Below, in pieces: positions 1-8,585 of a stretch of DNA of 29,226 nucleotides. The notes beneath the pieces were generated by a model. The model had not been told where the DNA came from. It searched no databases and saw only the letters and a list, made by a program, of their open reading frames with translations. Positions within the stretch are counted from its first letter, which is position 1, and each line of letters opens with the position of its first letter. Both the position numbers and the translations under genes were made by a program. Origin of the DNA: Brevundimonas sp. UBA7635 (GTDB lineage: Bacteria; Pseudomonadota; Alphaproteobacteria; Caulobacterales; Caulobacteraceae); NCBI GenBank assembly GCA_002483865.1, contig DLIT01000099.1:1-29226 (forward strand). Reading direction: 5' to 3'.

Positions 1-8
1 GCTTATGA

Positions 9-770
9 GTCCAGAACCTAGCCCCTTCGGGATCCGGGAAGAGTACCGCGGCAAAGGCCTTCATCGATATGGTCGAAGCGCGTCGACCCCGGACGGCGGA
101 GTATGTGCCGGTCATCAAAATCGATCTCGAACGGCACACGACGTCGAAAAAGCTGATGATCCTGATCCTTGAGGCGTTTCGGGATCCATATGCCTCTTAC
201 GGCAATGAGCTGACGCTCAAGCGGCGGGTCCTAAGCTGCTTCGAACGGTTCGGGACGGAGTTGCTCATCGTCGATGAGGTGCAGCATCTCAACTATCGGA
301 ATGGCTTGCGGAACGACGTAACCGACACCCTCAAGGGGATGCTGGATACAGGCCTTGTCCCTATCGCCTTTCTGGGCACGGACGAAGCGCTTCCGATGTT
401 CAAGAGAAACCTTCAACTGAACGGCCGACTGCTGCCCCCTTGTGACCTTCATCCGTTGAACGTCCGCAGTGGGCGGGATCAGAAGCTGTTCGCAGGCTAC
501 GTCGCTCGGCTCGATCAAGTCCTGGTCGACCAAGGCGTCTTCCGCCAACCATCAGGCCTCAACGAAGCGGAGATACTGGCCGGGCTGTTTGATGTGTCAA
601 AGGGCGTAGTCGGGCGGGTTAACCGCCTCATGCATGCGGCGATCGAGGTCGCTGTTCGTCGAGGCGCTACGCGGCTTGAGATCGCCGACCTTTCCTGGGC
701 GGTCGATGCTTGGGCGGTGGAGCAGTCGTTCACCGACCGTAACCCGTTCAGGAAGCGGCGCCATGGCTGA
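9..770 (+). CDS. tniB: TniB/TnsC-like transposition AAA+ ATPase, 5' end broken or missing
   Basis: TniB/TnsC proteins are ATPases that bind DNA and deliver the DDE transposase to a target in Tn5053- and Tn7-like elements. A Walker A motif (APSGSGKST, about bases 21-47) and a Walker B with the family-typical DEVQHL sequence (about 257-280) are visible, and the C-terminus (DLSWAVDAWAVEQSF) is helical. The first ATG in frame is at 69, after the Walker A motif. Upstream the frame has no ATG, GTG or TTG back to a TGA at 6-8. A protein started at 69 would lack its P-loop, so either the real start lies upstream and a frameshift occurred near bases 6-20, or the gene is dead. The stop overlaps the tniQ start by 8 bp. 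The matching transposase gene (tniA) would be left of the window. Family assignment is firm; intactness is doubtful. Confidence 0.82.
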   Translation, partial: VQNLAPSGSGKSTAAKAFIDMVEARRPRTAEYVPVIKIDLERHTTSKKLMILILEAFRDPYASYGNELTLKRRVLSCFERFGTELLIVDEVQHLNYRNGLRNDVTDTLKGMLDTGLVPIAFLGTDEALPMFKRNLQLNGRLLPPCDLHPLNVRSGRDQKLFAGYVARLDQVLVDQGVFRQPSGLNEAEILAGLFDVSKGVVGRVNRLMHAAIEVAVRRGATRLEIADLSWAVDAWAVEQSFTDRNPFRKRRHG

Positions 771-2703
771 TGCTTCGACTGTGGCTCCGTATGAGGCTCA
801 GTCTTACGCGGGGAAGAGCTTGCTCTTCCCCGTTGAGCCTGCAGCCGGCGAAACGCTTCTGAGCTACCTCGTCAGGTGCGTCGAGCGAAACCATCTCCAG
901 TCTCCTGTGAAGTTCCTCCGACAGATAGACATCGATCTTTCAATCTCCGGGGATTTTCTAGGGCGGCTGCAACGGTCGCTCCCGGCGATCGGAATGCTTC
1001 TTGGAGTGCCTCCACACGCGCTTGCCAAACTCTGGGGCGCCGAGGCTCTGGATCAGCTCGGCCGTCGCCGGCTGGGCGGTGTGTTCCTGCGGCCCCACCT
1101 CATTGACCAGGCACGTCGGCGCGTCAGGCCTGGCCTGGCCAAATCGGACGGAGACCAAGCCGTCTGGATGCTCCGGCATTTCGACTTCTGCCCGATCAGC
1201 TGGGATATTCTGATCCGTTCTTGCCCAAACAGGTTCTGCGGCAAGCCGCTGACCTGGCCGCGGGCCGACAGCTTACGGGAGTGCCGGCACTGTCGAGAGC
1301 CGTTGGTCTTGGTGGGCTCACACAAGGTCGCCAAGCACTACCGGCGGAATCTTCGTTGGCTCGCGGACCTGTTCGACGATCGGGAGGAGGTCAGGCTGGC
1401 TGCGATGTGTCGCGTGCCGGCAGCTCTGCCATTGCACTGTGAGACGGACGTCTACGAGTTTGTTCTCGCGATCGTTCGGGTTCTACATCTCGCATCAGAT
1501 GGCAGACTGGACACAGATGATACGTCGGTCGGCCACGAAGCCCTCCACGAAGCGGTGAGCTACGTCCTGGACTATCCAAAATCGAGATGGGACCTGCTTC
1601 AGCGGGCGCCCGGAGAGCGCGATAGGCTCTATGGTGTCATGGCTCGTGTTTCTCGCGACACTGCCGTGCCCGTTGTCCGACAGGCGCTTACCGAGATCCT
1701 CGTTGATTGCCCGCTTATGCTGGTGAAGCAGGACCGGCGTCCGCCGCCAGGCGAGCTGAATTCCCGAGGCGCTGCTTCAGTCCTTGGCGTGCCCCCGGGC
1801 GACGTGCGGCGCCTTGTCGAAGCAGGCTTTCTCACACCGCTGTCGAGCTCGGGCACGCAGCGTAAACAGTATCTTTTCGACGCCCGCATTGTGGAGGACA
1901 TGCGGGTGGAGTTGTCAGCCGGGATGAGCGTACGTCGTGCCGCGCAGCTTTTAGGCCTGCCTCTTTACGCGATCCCGCAACTGCTTGCGCTCAACATGCT
2001 GGAGCCGCAGCCAAGTGCTCTCTCGATGTTCTTACGAGGGGATCGTCGGGTGCGCACAGAGGGGGTTGAGGGGATGGCGGATTGGCTAGCAGCTTTGCCT
2101 CTTGTTCCGCCATCACGAGAATGGGTTTCGCTCAGTGAAGCCTTTACGGCCGTCGGGGGGAGGGAGAAGCCGTGGGCTACAGTTTTGCAAGCCGCACTCG
2201 CGCGGGAACTGCCCGGCGGTCTCGTCTTCACCGGCTCCTATCACGAACGCGGTACCCTCTCGATGGCGCGCCTGTCAGCCCGCGAGTTCGTCGCCGGCGG
2301 GCCGCGATTTCAGTCCCCCTTGGCATTCGACTATGCCGCCAAGACGAGCGCTGCGCCGCCTGTCATGACGCCAGGTGAGGTCGTCGATTATCTTAACTGT
2401 TCCGCCGTGGAGCTGCCGTGGCTGCGGGAGCGCGAGCTGCTGACGCCTCAGAAATGGATTTCGCCAGCAAACTACGACCGCGCAGAGGTCGAGGCTTTTG
2501 GCAGCCAATGGATGAGTACGCGGGAAGCGGCGGCGAGGCTTGAGGTCGAGCCTCGCGGCCTATGGCGCCTCGTCGAGACCTACCCAATCGAGCCGGGGCT
2601 TGGTCGGGGTTTCTACCGTCGGAGCGAACTTGAATCTGTGGTTCAGGTCATCGCTTCAGGGAATGGGCCGCCGTCTGGCTGTCTGGTTGAGGAGTGGCTA
2701 TGA
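763..2703 (+). CDS. tniQ: TniQ-family transposition protein with zinc ribbon
   Basis: TniQ proteins choose or mark the target site in TniABQ and Tn7-like transposons. This one has 646 residues. The N-terminal TniQ domain begins near residue 20 (LLFPVEPAAGETLLSYLVRC). It is followed by a zinc-ribbon pattern with Cys143, Cys154, Cys159, Cys174 and Cys177 (CPNRFCG and CRHC). The C-terminal half contains at least three short helix-turn-helix-like segments (SRGAASVLGVPPGDVRRLV, SVRRAAQLLGLPLYAIPQL, STREAAARLEVEPRGLWRL), consistent with DNA binding. The frame is open upstream to 634, but ATG 763 is chosen because it overlaps the tniB stop by 8 bp and has AGGAAG just upstream. The next gene starts inside its stop codon. 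Length and domain order suggest an intact gene. Confidence 0.85.
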   Translation: MADASTVAPYEAQSYAGKSLLFPVEPAAGETLLSYLVRCVERNHLQSPVKFLRQIDIDLSISGDFLGRLQRSLPAIGMLLGVPPHALAKLWGAEALDQLGRRRLGGVFLRPHLIDQARRRVRPGLAKSDGDQAVWMLRHFDFCPISWDILIRSCPNRFCGKPLTWPRADSLRECRHCREPLVLVGSHKVAKHYRRNLRWLADLFDDREEVRLAAMCRVPAALPLHCETDVYEFVLAIVRVLHLASDGRLDTDDTSVGHEALHEAVSYVLDYPKSRWDLLQRAPGERDRLYGVMARVSRDTAVPVVRQALTEILVDCPLMLVKQDRRPPPGELNSRGAASVLGVPPGDVRRLVEAGFLTPLSSSGTQRKQYLFDARIVEDMRVELSAGMSVRRAAQLLGLPLYAIPQLLALNMLEPQPSALSMFLRGDRRVRTEGVEGMADWLAALPLVPPSREWVSLSEAFTAVGGREKPWATVLQAALARELPGGLVFTGSYHERGTLSMARLSAREFVAGGPRFQSPLAFDYAAKTSAAPPVMTPGEVVDYLNCSAVELPWLRERELLTPQKWISPANYDRAEVEAFGSQWMSTREAAARLEVEPRGLWRLVETYPIEPGLGRGFYRRSELESVVQVIASGNGPPSGCLVEEWL

Positions 2704-3356
2704 AGCATTCTCACTCAATTAACGCGCCGGTGGCGCGAGCGCGGCGTCTGGTCCAACTGATCGAACGCCAGGTCGTCGGGTCTCGGTGCAGGGAGACAAT
2801 CGCGGACCTCGATGACTATGACCTCGTAACTTATCGGCTTTCCGAGCTGTGCCATCTAAACGGCCTTCCGAAGAAGCTTGAAGAGGACCTGCGGACGCGT
2901 TGGTCAGGCATCTCAGTCGGCTTGCACAGCAGGCGCTCAACCCTTTCAGACGCCATGGGGCTCATAGCTGCGGCCAAGGGCGTGTTGAAGGAAATCGGCG
3001 CTGATCCGAATGATCATCGTCTGGACGAGCGCGTTCATCGTTTCCAAAGGGTGCAGGACGCTGCCATCGCATTGTTCCCGCAGCTTCAAGCTCGTGGCGT
3101 CGCAGCGGCCTATGTCTTCGGCTCCGTAGCGAGAGACGAAGATGGGCCAGACTCCGACGTCGATATTGCGTTGGAGGTGTCACCAGATTGGGATGGGTTC
3201 AGCGCTCTGGACTTGGGCTGGGCCTTAATGGCGTTTCAGGAAATCCTAGAGACCAAGGTTGATGTCGTTGAACTCTCGAGCCTGTCGGAGCGTATGAGAG
3301 AACGCATCGAGCCAGATCTTAGGAGGCTCACGAGCGCCAAGCTGGGAAACCGGTGA
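2700..3356 (+). CDS. MNT-type nucleotidyltransferase domain protein coupled to tniQ
   Basis: The protein has 218 residues. The C-terminal half carries a minimal nucleotidyltransferase signature, GSVARDEDGPDSDVDIALE (about residues 141-159), with a possible third carboxylate in KVDVVEL, so the metal-binding set looks complete. The N-terminal 110 residues are mostly helical and not recognised. Such domains transfer nucleotides to proteins or small molecules; MntA-like members AMPylate a HEPN toxin. No HEPN partner is seen next to this gene. The ATG overlaps the tniQ stop (ATGA), so the two are probably translated together; a GTG at 2694 is an alternative start. Possible roles are an accessory transposition factor, an antitoxin-like enzyme or defence cargo. 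The domain call is good and the function unknown. Confidence 0.75.
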   Translation: MKHSHSINAPVARARRLVQLIERQVVGSRCRETIADLDDYDLVTYRLSELCHLNGLPKKLEEDLRTRWSGISVGLHSRRSTLSDAMGLIAAAKGVLKEIGADPNDHRLDERVHRFQRVQDAAIALFPQLQARGVAAAYVFGSVARDEDGPDSDVDIALEVSPDWDGFSALDLGWALMAFQEILETKVDVVELSSLSERMRERIEPDLRRLTSAKLGNR

Positions 3357-3429
3357 CCATTACTGACTCCTAAGGCTGGGAAAATCCGCTGCTGGTCAGG
3401 GCCAGGGTTAGCCGGCGCGCCAGGGACTG

Positions 3430-6400
3430 TCATCGCTCGCTTACGGCTGGTTCGGCGCTGTCATCCACGAGGCGATCAACATTCCCCAGGCTCAGGGAAA
3501 GCATGGGCTCCCGATTGCTAGAAGGATATAGGCCTTCGACGAGCTCGACGGCGGCTGTTTTCAAGCCGTACAGCTTGAAAACAGCCGCATCCAGTTCTGC
3601 CCGGAGCGCCGCTTCGGTGCCGGATTTCGACGAGCCCGGATCGATAGCTCTGATTTCGTCGCCTATTTGCGCGAGCCGGCGGAGCATTTCCGTACAATCC
3701 GCAGGATTTGGAAGCGGAAACTGACGAATGTCGTCGATGAGAATCTTGGGAAACTCGCCCCTCGTAGCTTTAGGAGAAGTATTGGAGTGGTAGAACATGG
3801 CTAGCTTCGAGTTCAGAATCGCCTCGAGCGCCTTCAAATCGAAGCGACCCTCGTCCGCTGACAATATGTTGATAACAGCAGGGTCGTTGTACACTTCGTC
3901 TTCGGTGTAAGCAGCGAAAATTGTAGGATTTGTTATTTCCCTAACAAGTACTCTGGGCTGCGTAAAATACTTTCTGTGACGTGGGTTCGCTAGATGCGTT
4001 CCGTATTCAACGTAGTCTCTGCCATTCCACTTCATGCGGAATGGACGAACATCCTCGCCGTTGATCCAAGGCGAGGTTCGATCGGTGGGGTGGTCTTTGT
4101 GGTAGATGCGGTTCTTGATCGTAGCCTCATCCTGACCTTGATGCGCGTCGTATGCGATCAGGCCTTGAGACAGGTCTGGGAAGAGCTCCGTCAGGGGAAT
4201 CGTGTTCATCTGAATTTCAGCAAGGACCTTGGCCACTTCCGGATCCAGGCGAAACACCAGCGCCCAATTTCGAGCCTGTTCTCTCAGTATGGCAGGTGAA
4301 ACCTCCGTCTGGTCGCTGGACAAATAATCCAAAATTGTCCCCGATTGGCCGGTTTTTCTAAAATGTACTGAACTCGAGCCGGTCCCCTTTCGAGCGGTGA
4401 TTATAATGTTCCTGACCACAGCATCAGTAAATACGCGAAACTCTGTAAGATCGTCGAATTCTATCTCGGACCATTCTGCGAGCAGATTCAGCCTGTAAGC
4501 CTTGGCAAATACATTGAAGAGCAATCCATGGGGGATAATGAACGACAGATGTCCATCGACCTTCAACAGGCGCCGGGCTTGGTTTAAGAACAGGTAGTAG
4601 ATCTCGTAGTCTGGAACCTTGCCGAGAAGCTTTGAGAGAATTGCTCGGCGCTCTCCGCGTACGGGTACGCCATAGGGCGGGTTACCGATGACAATGTCGA
4701 AGCCCTCAAAGTCCCCCTTGGGTGAAAGGACCTCCGGAAATTCGAAACGCCATTCCAGCGCATCAAGGAAGGTTCTTCGTCGGGCCTCGATGTCGCGACG
4801 CTCTTCTAGGCGAGCGATCGAGACTCTCGCCTTTTCCAGTTCCCGTTGCCGCTTCTCGTCGTCCGCTCCGCTGTCAAAGAGGTTGAGTTGCGCCTCACGA
4901 GCACGCAGTGTGGCAATCTCGGCATTTATGGAGCGGCTGAGCCTGTCGAGCGCTTCGGCCTGAAAACGCTGCTTGACCTCACCAATCCGACTTTCCAAGG
5001 CTCGCTTCGCGTCCTTGTTACGCGCAGCCTTGTATGCCTCCACAAGGTCTCTGTACTCGCGCACCGTAAGGCCGGCAGACCTGAACGCGCTCGATAGGCT
5101 TTGGTCCAGCCCGAAGCGCGAAAGCAATGAATCGCCGTGCTTAATATTTATGTCAATATTCGGCAGGGTCTCAAGCGGACCGCGACCGTGGTCCCGGTAA
5201 TAGGCGCTCTTCAAAAGTTCGATCCACAGGCGAAGCTGACAGATCTTGACGGAGTTTCGGTTAATATCGACGCCGAAAAGGCAGTTCTCAATCAGCTTTC
5301 TTTTTTCTGCGAATAGCGTCTCTTGGATTTGCTGGCTATCCTGTGAAATACCAGCTTCCGATATTTGGTAAGCGAAGACCTCGTTCGTTGCTGTTCGCGT
5401 GACGATTAGCTCGTCGTTATCCACCTCGACTAGAAATTCTGTGATCCGGAGGCCTTCCTGATCCGCGAGGATTCCGAGGCGCGACTTCAGCGCGATCAGT
5501 TCATTCAAGCACGAAACCAGAAAATGTCCTGACCCCACAGCCGGGTCGCATACCGTCAATCGGTCGATGACGCGATTATATCGCAACAAGGCCGCTGATG
5601 ATCGGTCCAATAGGTGGTTTTTGATGTCTGCGATTGAATTGAGCGTCCATTCGGGAAACTCCCGCTTGAAAGCGTCAAGCGCCGCTCGCTCGATTGCGCG
5701 CCGGCTCATATGCATGGTGATCGAGCCAGGGGTGAACACGGCACCGTCTGCGTGCCCATTGATCTTTTCGAAGATCAGCCCGAGCACGGCCGCGTTTATT
5801 AGACCTTTGCTGCTGTCTCGTAGCTCGCCGCCAGCGGCCGCGCCGAAATCGTAGGCCCCCAAAAATCTGAAGAGATATGTGAGGGTGGAAATTGGCTGGT
5901 TGAGCCTTTGTCCCGCGGCGTTTCTCAACACCGTTTTGGAAAATGGCAGGATTTTTTGGCGGTTGGGTAGCGCGCTTATATCGAGGGCGCGCTCTAAAGG
6001 AGTGCGCTCAAAGAGCGAGCTATTGAGATAGGGCACCTTTTCGAACCGCTCCATGAGCGGCGTTCTTTCATTCTGCTCAACAGCCAAGACTTGGAAAAAC
6101 AAGCCCGAGAGCTCGGAAAAATCGGCGATCAGTTCATCCCGCAAGAACTCGAGATCCGATCTCCCCCCATGAAATCGAACTAGTTGAGCTTCCAGCAATT
6201 TCAGAAACAGAAGACGGTTAATCCACGTGAGGCAGAGCTCCAGCGCGATGGAATACGCTCGCGTTTCGTTGTCTGCCCCGTACCGCAGGATCAGGTCGGC
6301 GTCGTTGAGTGCGTCCGAGTGCTTCAGCTCGGCGAGTGTCATTTCCAGCAATGAGCCTTCTGAGCGCTTTGCGGGCGGCCGTCTTCGGATGACGCGCTTA

Positions 6401-7164
6401 GCTCCCGCAGCTTCCTCCAGGCCAATTATGAAAAGTAGCTCGTCGTAGAATGACCTGTTGAGGGTGTTGCTGTCGTTGGCGACAAAGGCCCGTGTAATGT
6501 GGTGTGGGCCTAATGCCTTGAAGAGCAGGATACGGTCACGCTCGGACCGAGCCTCACGAATATCAAAGTATGTCGCGGCCAATTGCGCAGTCGACGAGGC
6601 TATAAATGGCTGAGCGATATGTCGGTAAAAAAAGTCAGTTGTGGAATCGGCAGTCCGCCCATGAGACCAATCCATAAACTGCTTTTTGAATTCAGCATTT
6701 CCAAAGAAGTGTCTTTCAAACTCCCTCGCCTGGAATATGTAAAACTCGTAGGTCGAACATATGACTACGTTTTGCAGAGATATATTTCCGCGAGCGCGCT
6801 CCCTCATATAATAGAGTACGGCCTCTTGGAACGACTTGCGATTTATATCATTAGTCGAAATCATCTCGCCGCGGTTGCGCTGCGTTTTGACCTCAAATAG
6901 TACAACAGGGTCTGTGTCCTTGCCACGCTCGCGTATAACGAGATCAATTCGCTCGTGTTGCTCGATGAGAACGTCCACGGGGTGCAGTTTTTTTATGACG
7001 TCCATGAGATGAGTTTTGTGGTTCTCCTCAAACTCTTTCTCATTGATACGCTTCAGATACCTCTCCAGCGCTTGGGAGAACTGCCGAAATTCCTCCTGCG
7101 TGGGGCGGAGGGCCTTCACGGCAGGGGACAACGAGGCCGCTATCGATCGTAGGGTTAGATCCAA
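3430..7164 (-). CDS. Type IIG-like (Eco57I-type) restriction-modification enzyme
   Basis: This 1244-residue protein joins a nuclease, an adenine-N6 methyltransferase and a specificity domain in one chain. The N-terminal PD-(D/E)xK nuclease is suggested by Asp74 (RIDLVI) and Glu91-x-Lys93 (LFEVKTQ). Methyltransferase motif I is DPAVGSGHF (about 540-548), followed by the Eco57I-type segment LFGVDINRNSVKICQLRLW (from about 629), and motif IV is NPPY (828-831). A coiled segment lies near 700-800. The C-terminal third resembles a TaqI-like target-recognition domain (INGEDVRPFRMKWNGRDY). The start is a TTG with GGGGA nine bases upstream; no better start precedes the nuclease motif. It is convergent with the nucleotidyltransferase gene. 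Base composition looks lower in GC than the neighbours, suggesting separate acquisition. The target sequence cannot be read from the protein. Confidence 0.85.
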   Translation of the reverse strand: MDLTLRSIAASLSPAVKALRPTQEEFRQFSQALERYLKRINEKEFEENHKTHLMDVIKKLHPVDVLIEQHERIDLVIRERGKDTDPVVLFEVKTQRNRGEMISTNDINRKSFQEAVLYYMRERARGNISLQNVVICSTYEFYIFQAREFERHFFGNAEFKKQFMDWSHGRTADSTTDFFYRHIAQPFIASSTAQLAATYFDIREARSERDRILLFKALGPHHITRAFVANDSNTLNRSFYDELLFIIGLEEAAGAKRVIRRRPPAKRSEGSLLEMTLAELKHSDALNDADLILRYGADNETRAYSIALELCLTWINRLLFLKLLEAQLVRFHGGRSDLEFLRDELIADFSELSGLFFQVLAVEQNERTPLMERFEKVPYLNSSLFERTPLERALDISALPNRQKILPFSKTVLRNAAGQRLNQPISTLTYLFRFLGAYDFGAAAGGELRDSSKGLINAAVLGLIFEKINGHADGAVFTPGSITMHMSRRAIERAALDAFKREFPEWTLNSIADIKNHLLDRSSAALLRYNRVIDRLTVCDPAVGSGHFLVSCLNELIALKSRLGILADQEGLRITEFLVEVDNDELIVTRTATNEVFAYQISEAGISQDSQQIQETLFAEKRKLIENCLFGVDINRNSVKICQLRLWIELLKSAYYRDHGRGPLETLPNIDINIKHGDSLLSRFGLDQSLSSAFRSAGLTVREYRDLVEAYKAARNKDAKRALESRIGEVKQRFQAEALDRLSRSINAEIATLRAREAQLNLFDSGADDEKRQRELEKARVSIARLEERRDIEARRRTFLDALEWRFEFPEVLSPKGDFEGFDIVIGNPPYGVPVRGERRAILSKLLGKVPDYEIYYLFLNQARRLLKVDGHLSFIIPHGLLFNVFAKAYRLNLLAEWSEIEFDDLTEFRVFTDAVVRNIIITARKGTGSSSVHFRKTGQSGTILDYLSSDQTEVSPAILREQARNWALVFRLDPEVAKVLAEIQMNTIPLTELFPDLSQGLIAYDAHQGQDEATIKNRIYHKDHPTDRTSPWINGEDVRPFRMKWNGRDYVEYGTHLANPRHRKYFTQPRVLVREITNPTIFAAYTEDEVYNDPAVINILSADEGRFDLKALEAILNSKLAMFYHSNTSPKATRGEFPKILIDDIRQFPLPNPADCTEMLRRLAQIGDEIRAIDPGSSKSGTEAALRAELDAAVFKLYGLKTAAVELVEGLYPSSNREPMLSLSLGNVDRLVDDSAEPAVSER

Positions 7165-7693
7165 CGTAAATTTCCCCGGGCCCCAGAGCCCTATCTACCC
7201 AACCGATCTTTCTACGCTATGGTCAGATGCCGCAGCGTCGGTGAATCGGTTCCAAACTGCGATCCGTAGCACAAACGAAGCTGGTTCGAGGCACGAAGTC
7301 TTGCTTGCTCGCCTTTAACCGACGGCGGGCAAGGTTGCTGTCAACCGAGTCAAAAGTAGAGTTCTGGACGCGTAACATTCCAAACAATTACAAGTGCGCG
7401 ACGGAAAGCCGAGCTGCGTTCGGGCGGGACCTCACGTACAGCCAAGGTTAGGTCTGCTTTGGCGTCGGCAACTTAAAACCAGCTTGTGGCCTGCTTCCAA
7501 CCATAGCCGCCAGCCGGAGAGAGCGGTGTTCGCGCTCGATCTCCGGCTGGCGGCTTCGGCGGACCAGATGTCGGCCAGCCTGGCGGGCTCCGAACGGGAT
7601 CGCCGTCATCCCCGCCACCGTCCTTGATCCGCCCCACACGACGGCTTCTCCGACGGTCCCGGCGCTTATCGGGTCCCGGTCCCCAAACGCACG
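7165..7693. other. Intergenic stretch without a convincing gene
   Basis: No open frame here resembles a known protein. The stretch lies upstream of the restriction-modification gene, which reads leftward, and downstream of the RepB-like gene, which also reads leftward, so it should hold the promoter of the former and the terminator of the latter. The only clear structure is the long inverted repeat at 7505-7555. Confidence 0.5.
7505..7555 (-). terminator. Perfect 16-bp inverted repeat, possible terminator of the recombinase/RepB operon
   Basis: The arms AGCCGCCAGCCGGAGA (7505-7520) and TCTCCGGCTGGCGGCT (7540-7555) are perfectly complementary. The 19-base loop contains a second pair, GAGCG with CGCTC (7521-7525 and 7533-7537). 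It lies about 140 bp past the stop of the leftward RepB-like gene. No T-run follows on either strand, so a factor-independent terminator is not proven; a protein-binding site or a REP-like repeat is also possible. Confidence 0.4.
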
Positions 7694-8584
7694 TCAGGCC
7701 GCTTGAGCTGTCTGGTCGAGCGAAGCCGCAGCCACGACAGACCTGAAAGTTTGCAGCATCTCGGGGTGAGCATCCGTCAGATAGGCCTCGATGGCAGGCC
7801 GGCCGAGGATGCGCTCCAGAAAGCCTGCGGCGATGACCAGCACGAGGGTGTCGTCGCCAAAGGATGTCTCCAACTCGCGGTAATCGTGGGACACCGCGGC
7901 AAGCTCGCGCTCCAGCTTCTCGATCTGTTCGCTATTCAGACCGGCCTTCACCTTGGACTCCGGCTTCACCAGATCAGCGGGCTTTGTGGTCATGAGCAGC
8001 GCCCGAGCATAGCTGGCGCTGTAGTTGTTTGCGGAGACCATGAGCTCCGCGACCTCCAACTGCCGGATCGGCTTCATCTGGCGTAGCTTCTGGAAGGCAT
8101 GGATGCCGACCGGCTTGTCCTTGAGGAGTTCGGCGACGTCGTCGTTGATGCCATTGAGCAGGTGACGCCTACGCCGGATCGCGGCGATGTCCGCGTTCAG
8201 AGCCTTTGCCAGCTTGTCCTCGGAAACTCCGCGCTCGATGGCGCGGACGATCATGTAGTGCTCCTGGATCGTGGCCAAGCGGTTGACCCGCTTGTTGTAG
8301 GTGAAACCCTCGTCGTCTGAAGACACCAGACAGCGTGCGTTCTCTACGCCCTGCTCCTTCAGGATGCTCAGCCGGACATGGCCGTCCAAGAGCGGGTAGG
8401 CATCGCCAACCTTCATCGGCCCGATCACCAGCGGTTCGACAAGTCCTACCTCTGCCAGCGAGGCAGCGATGCGTTTGTACTTGGCGGACTCGATCACAGC
8501 CGCCGAGAGCATTTTTGACGGCAAGATCTGATCCAGCGGGAGGAGCCGGATCGTCGGTTCAAAGGCGACTTTCACCCGATCCAT
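7694..8584 (-). CDS. ParB/RepB-like partition-type protein
   Basis: The protein has 296 residues. Residues 11-90 match a ParB/sulfiredoxin-type N-terminal domain (IRLLPLDQIL, EPLVIGP, YPLLDGHVRL, where GHVR takes the place of the usual GERR). A helix-turn-helix follows at about 120-141 (SEDKLAKALNADIAAIRRRR). The C-terminal part resembles the RepB plasmid-partition family. Its ATG lies one base after the recombinase stop, so it is translationally coupled. In plasmids such proteins bind parS-like sites; no ParA/RepA partner is visible, so plasmid partitioning is unlikely to be its present job. From memory, chromosomal islands of alphaproteobacteria often carry such proteins beside a serine recombinase. 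Its role there is not known to me. Confidence 0.7.
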   Translation of the reverse strand: MDRVKVAFEPTIRLLPLDQILPSKMLSAAVIESAKYKRIAASLAEVGLVEPLVIGPMKVGDAYPLLDGHVRLSILKEQGVENARCLVSSDDEGFTYNKRVNRLATIQEHYMIVRAIERGVSEDKLAKALNADIAAIRRRRHLLNGINDDVAELLKDKPVGIHAFQKLRQMKPIRQLEVAELMVSANNYSASYARALLMTTKPADLVKPESKVKAGLNSEQIEKLERELAAVSHDYRELETSFGDDTLVLVIAAGFLERILGRPAIEAYLTDAHPEMLQTFRSVVAAASLDQTAQAA

Positions 8585-8585
8585 T

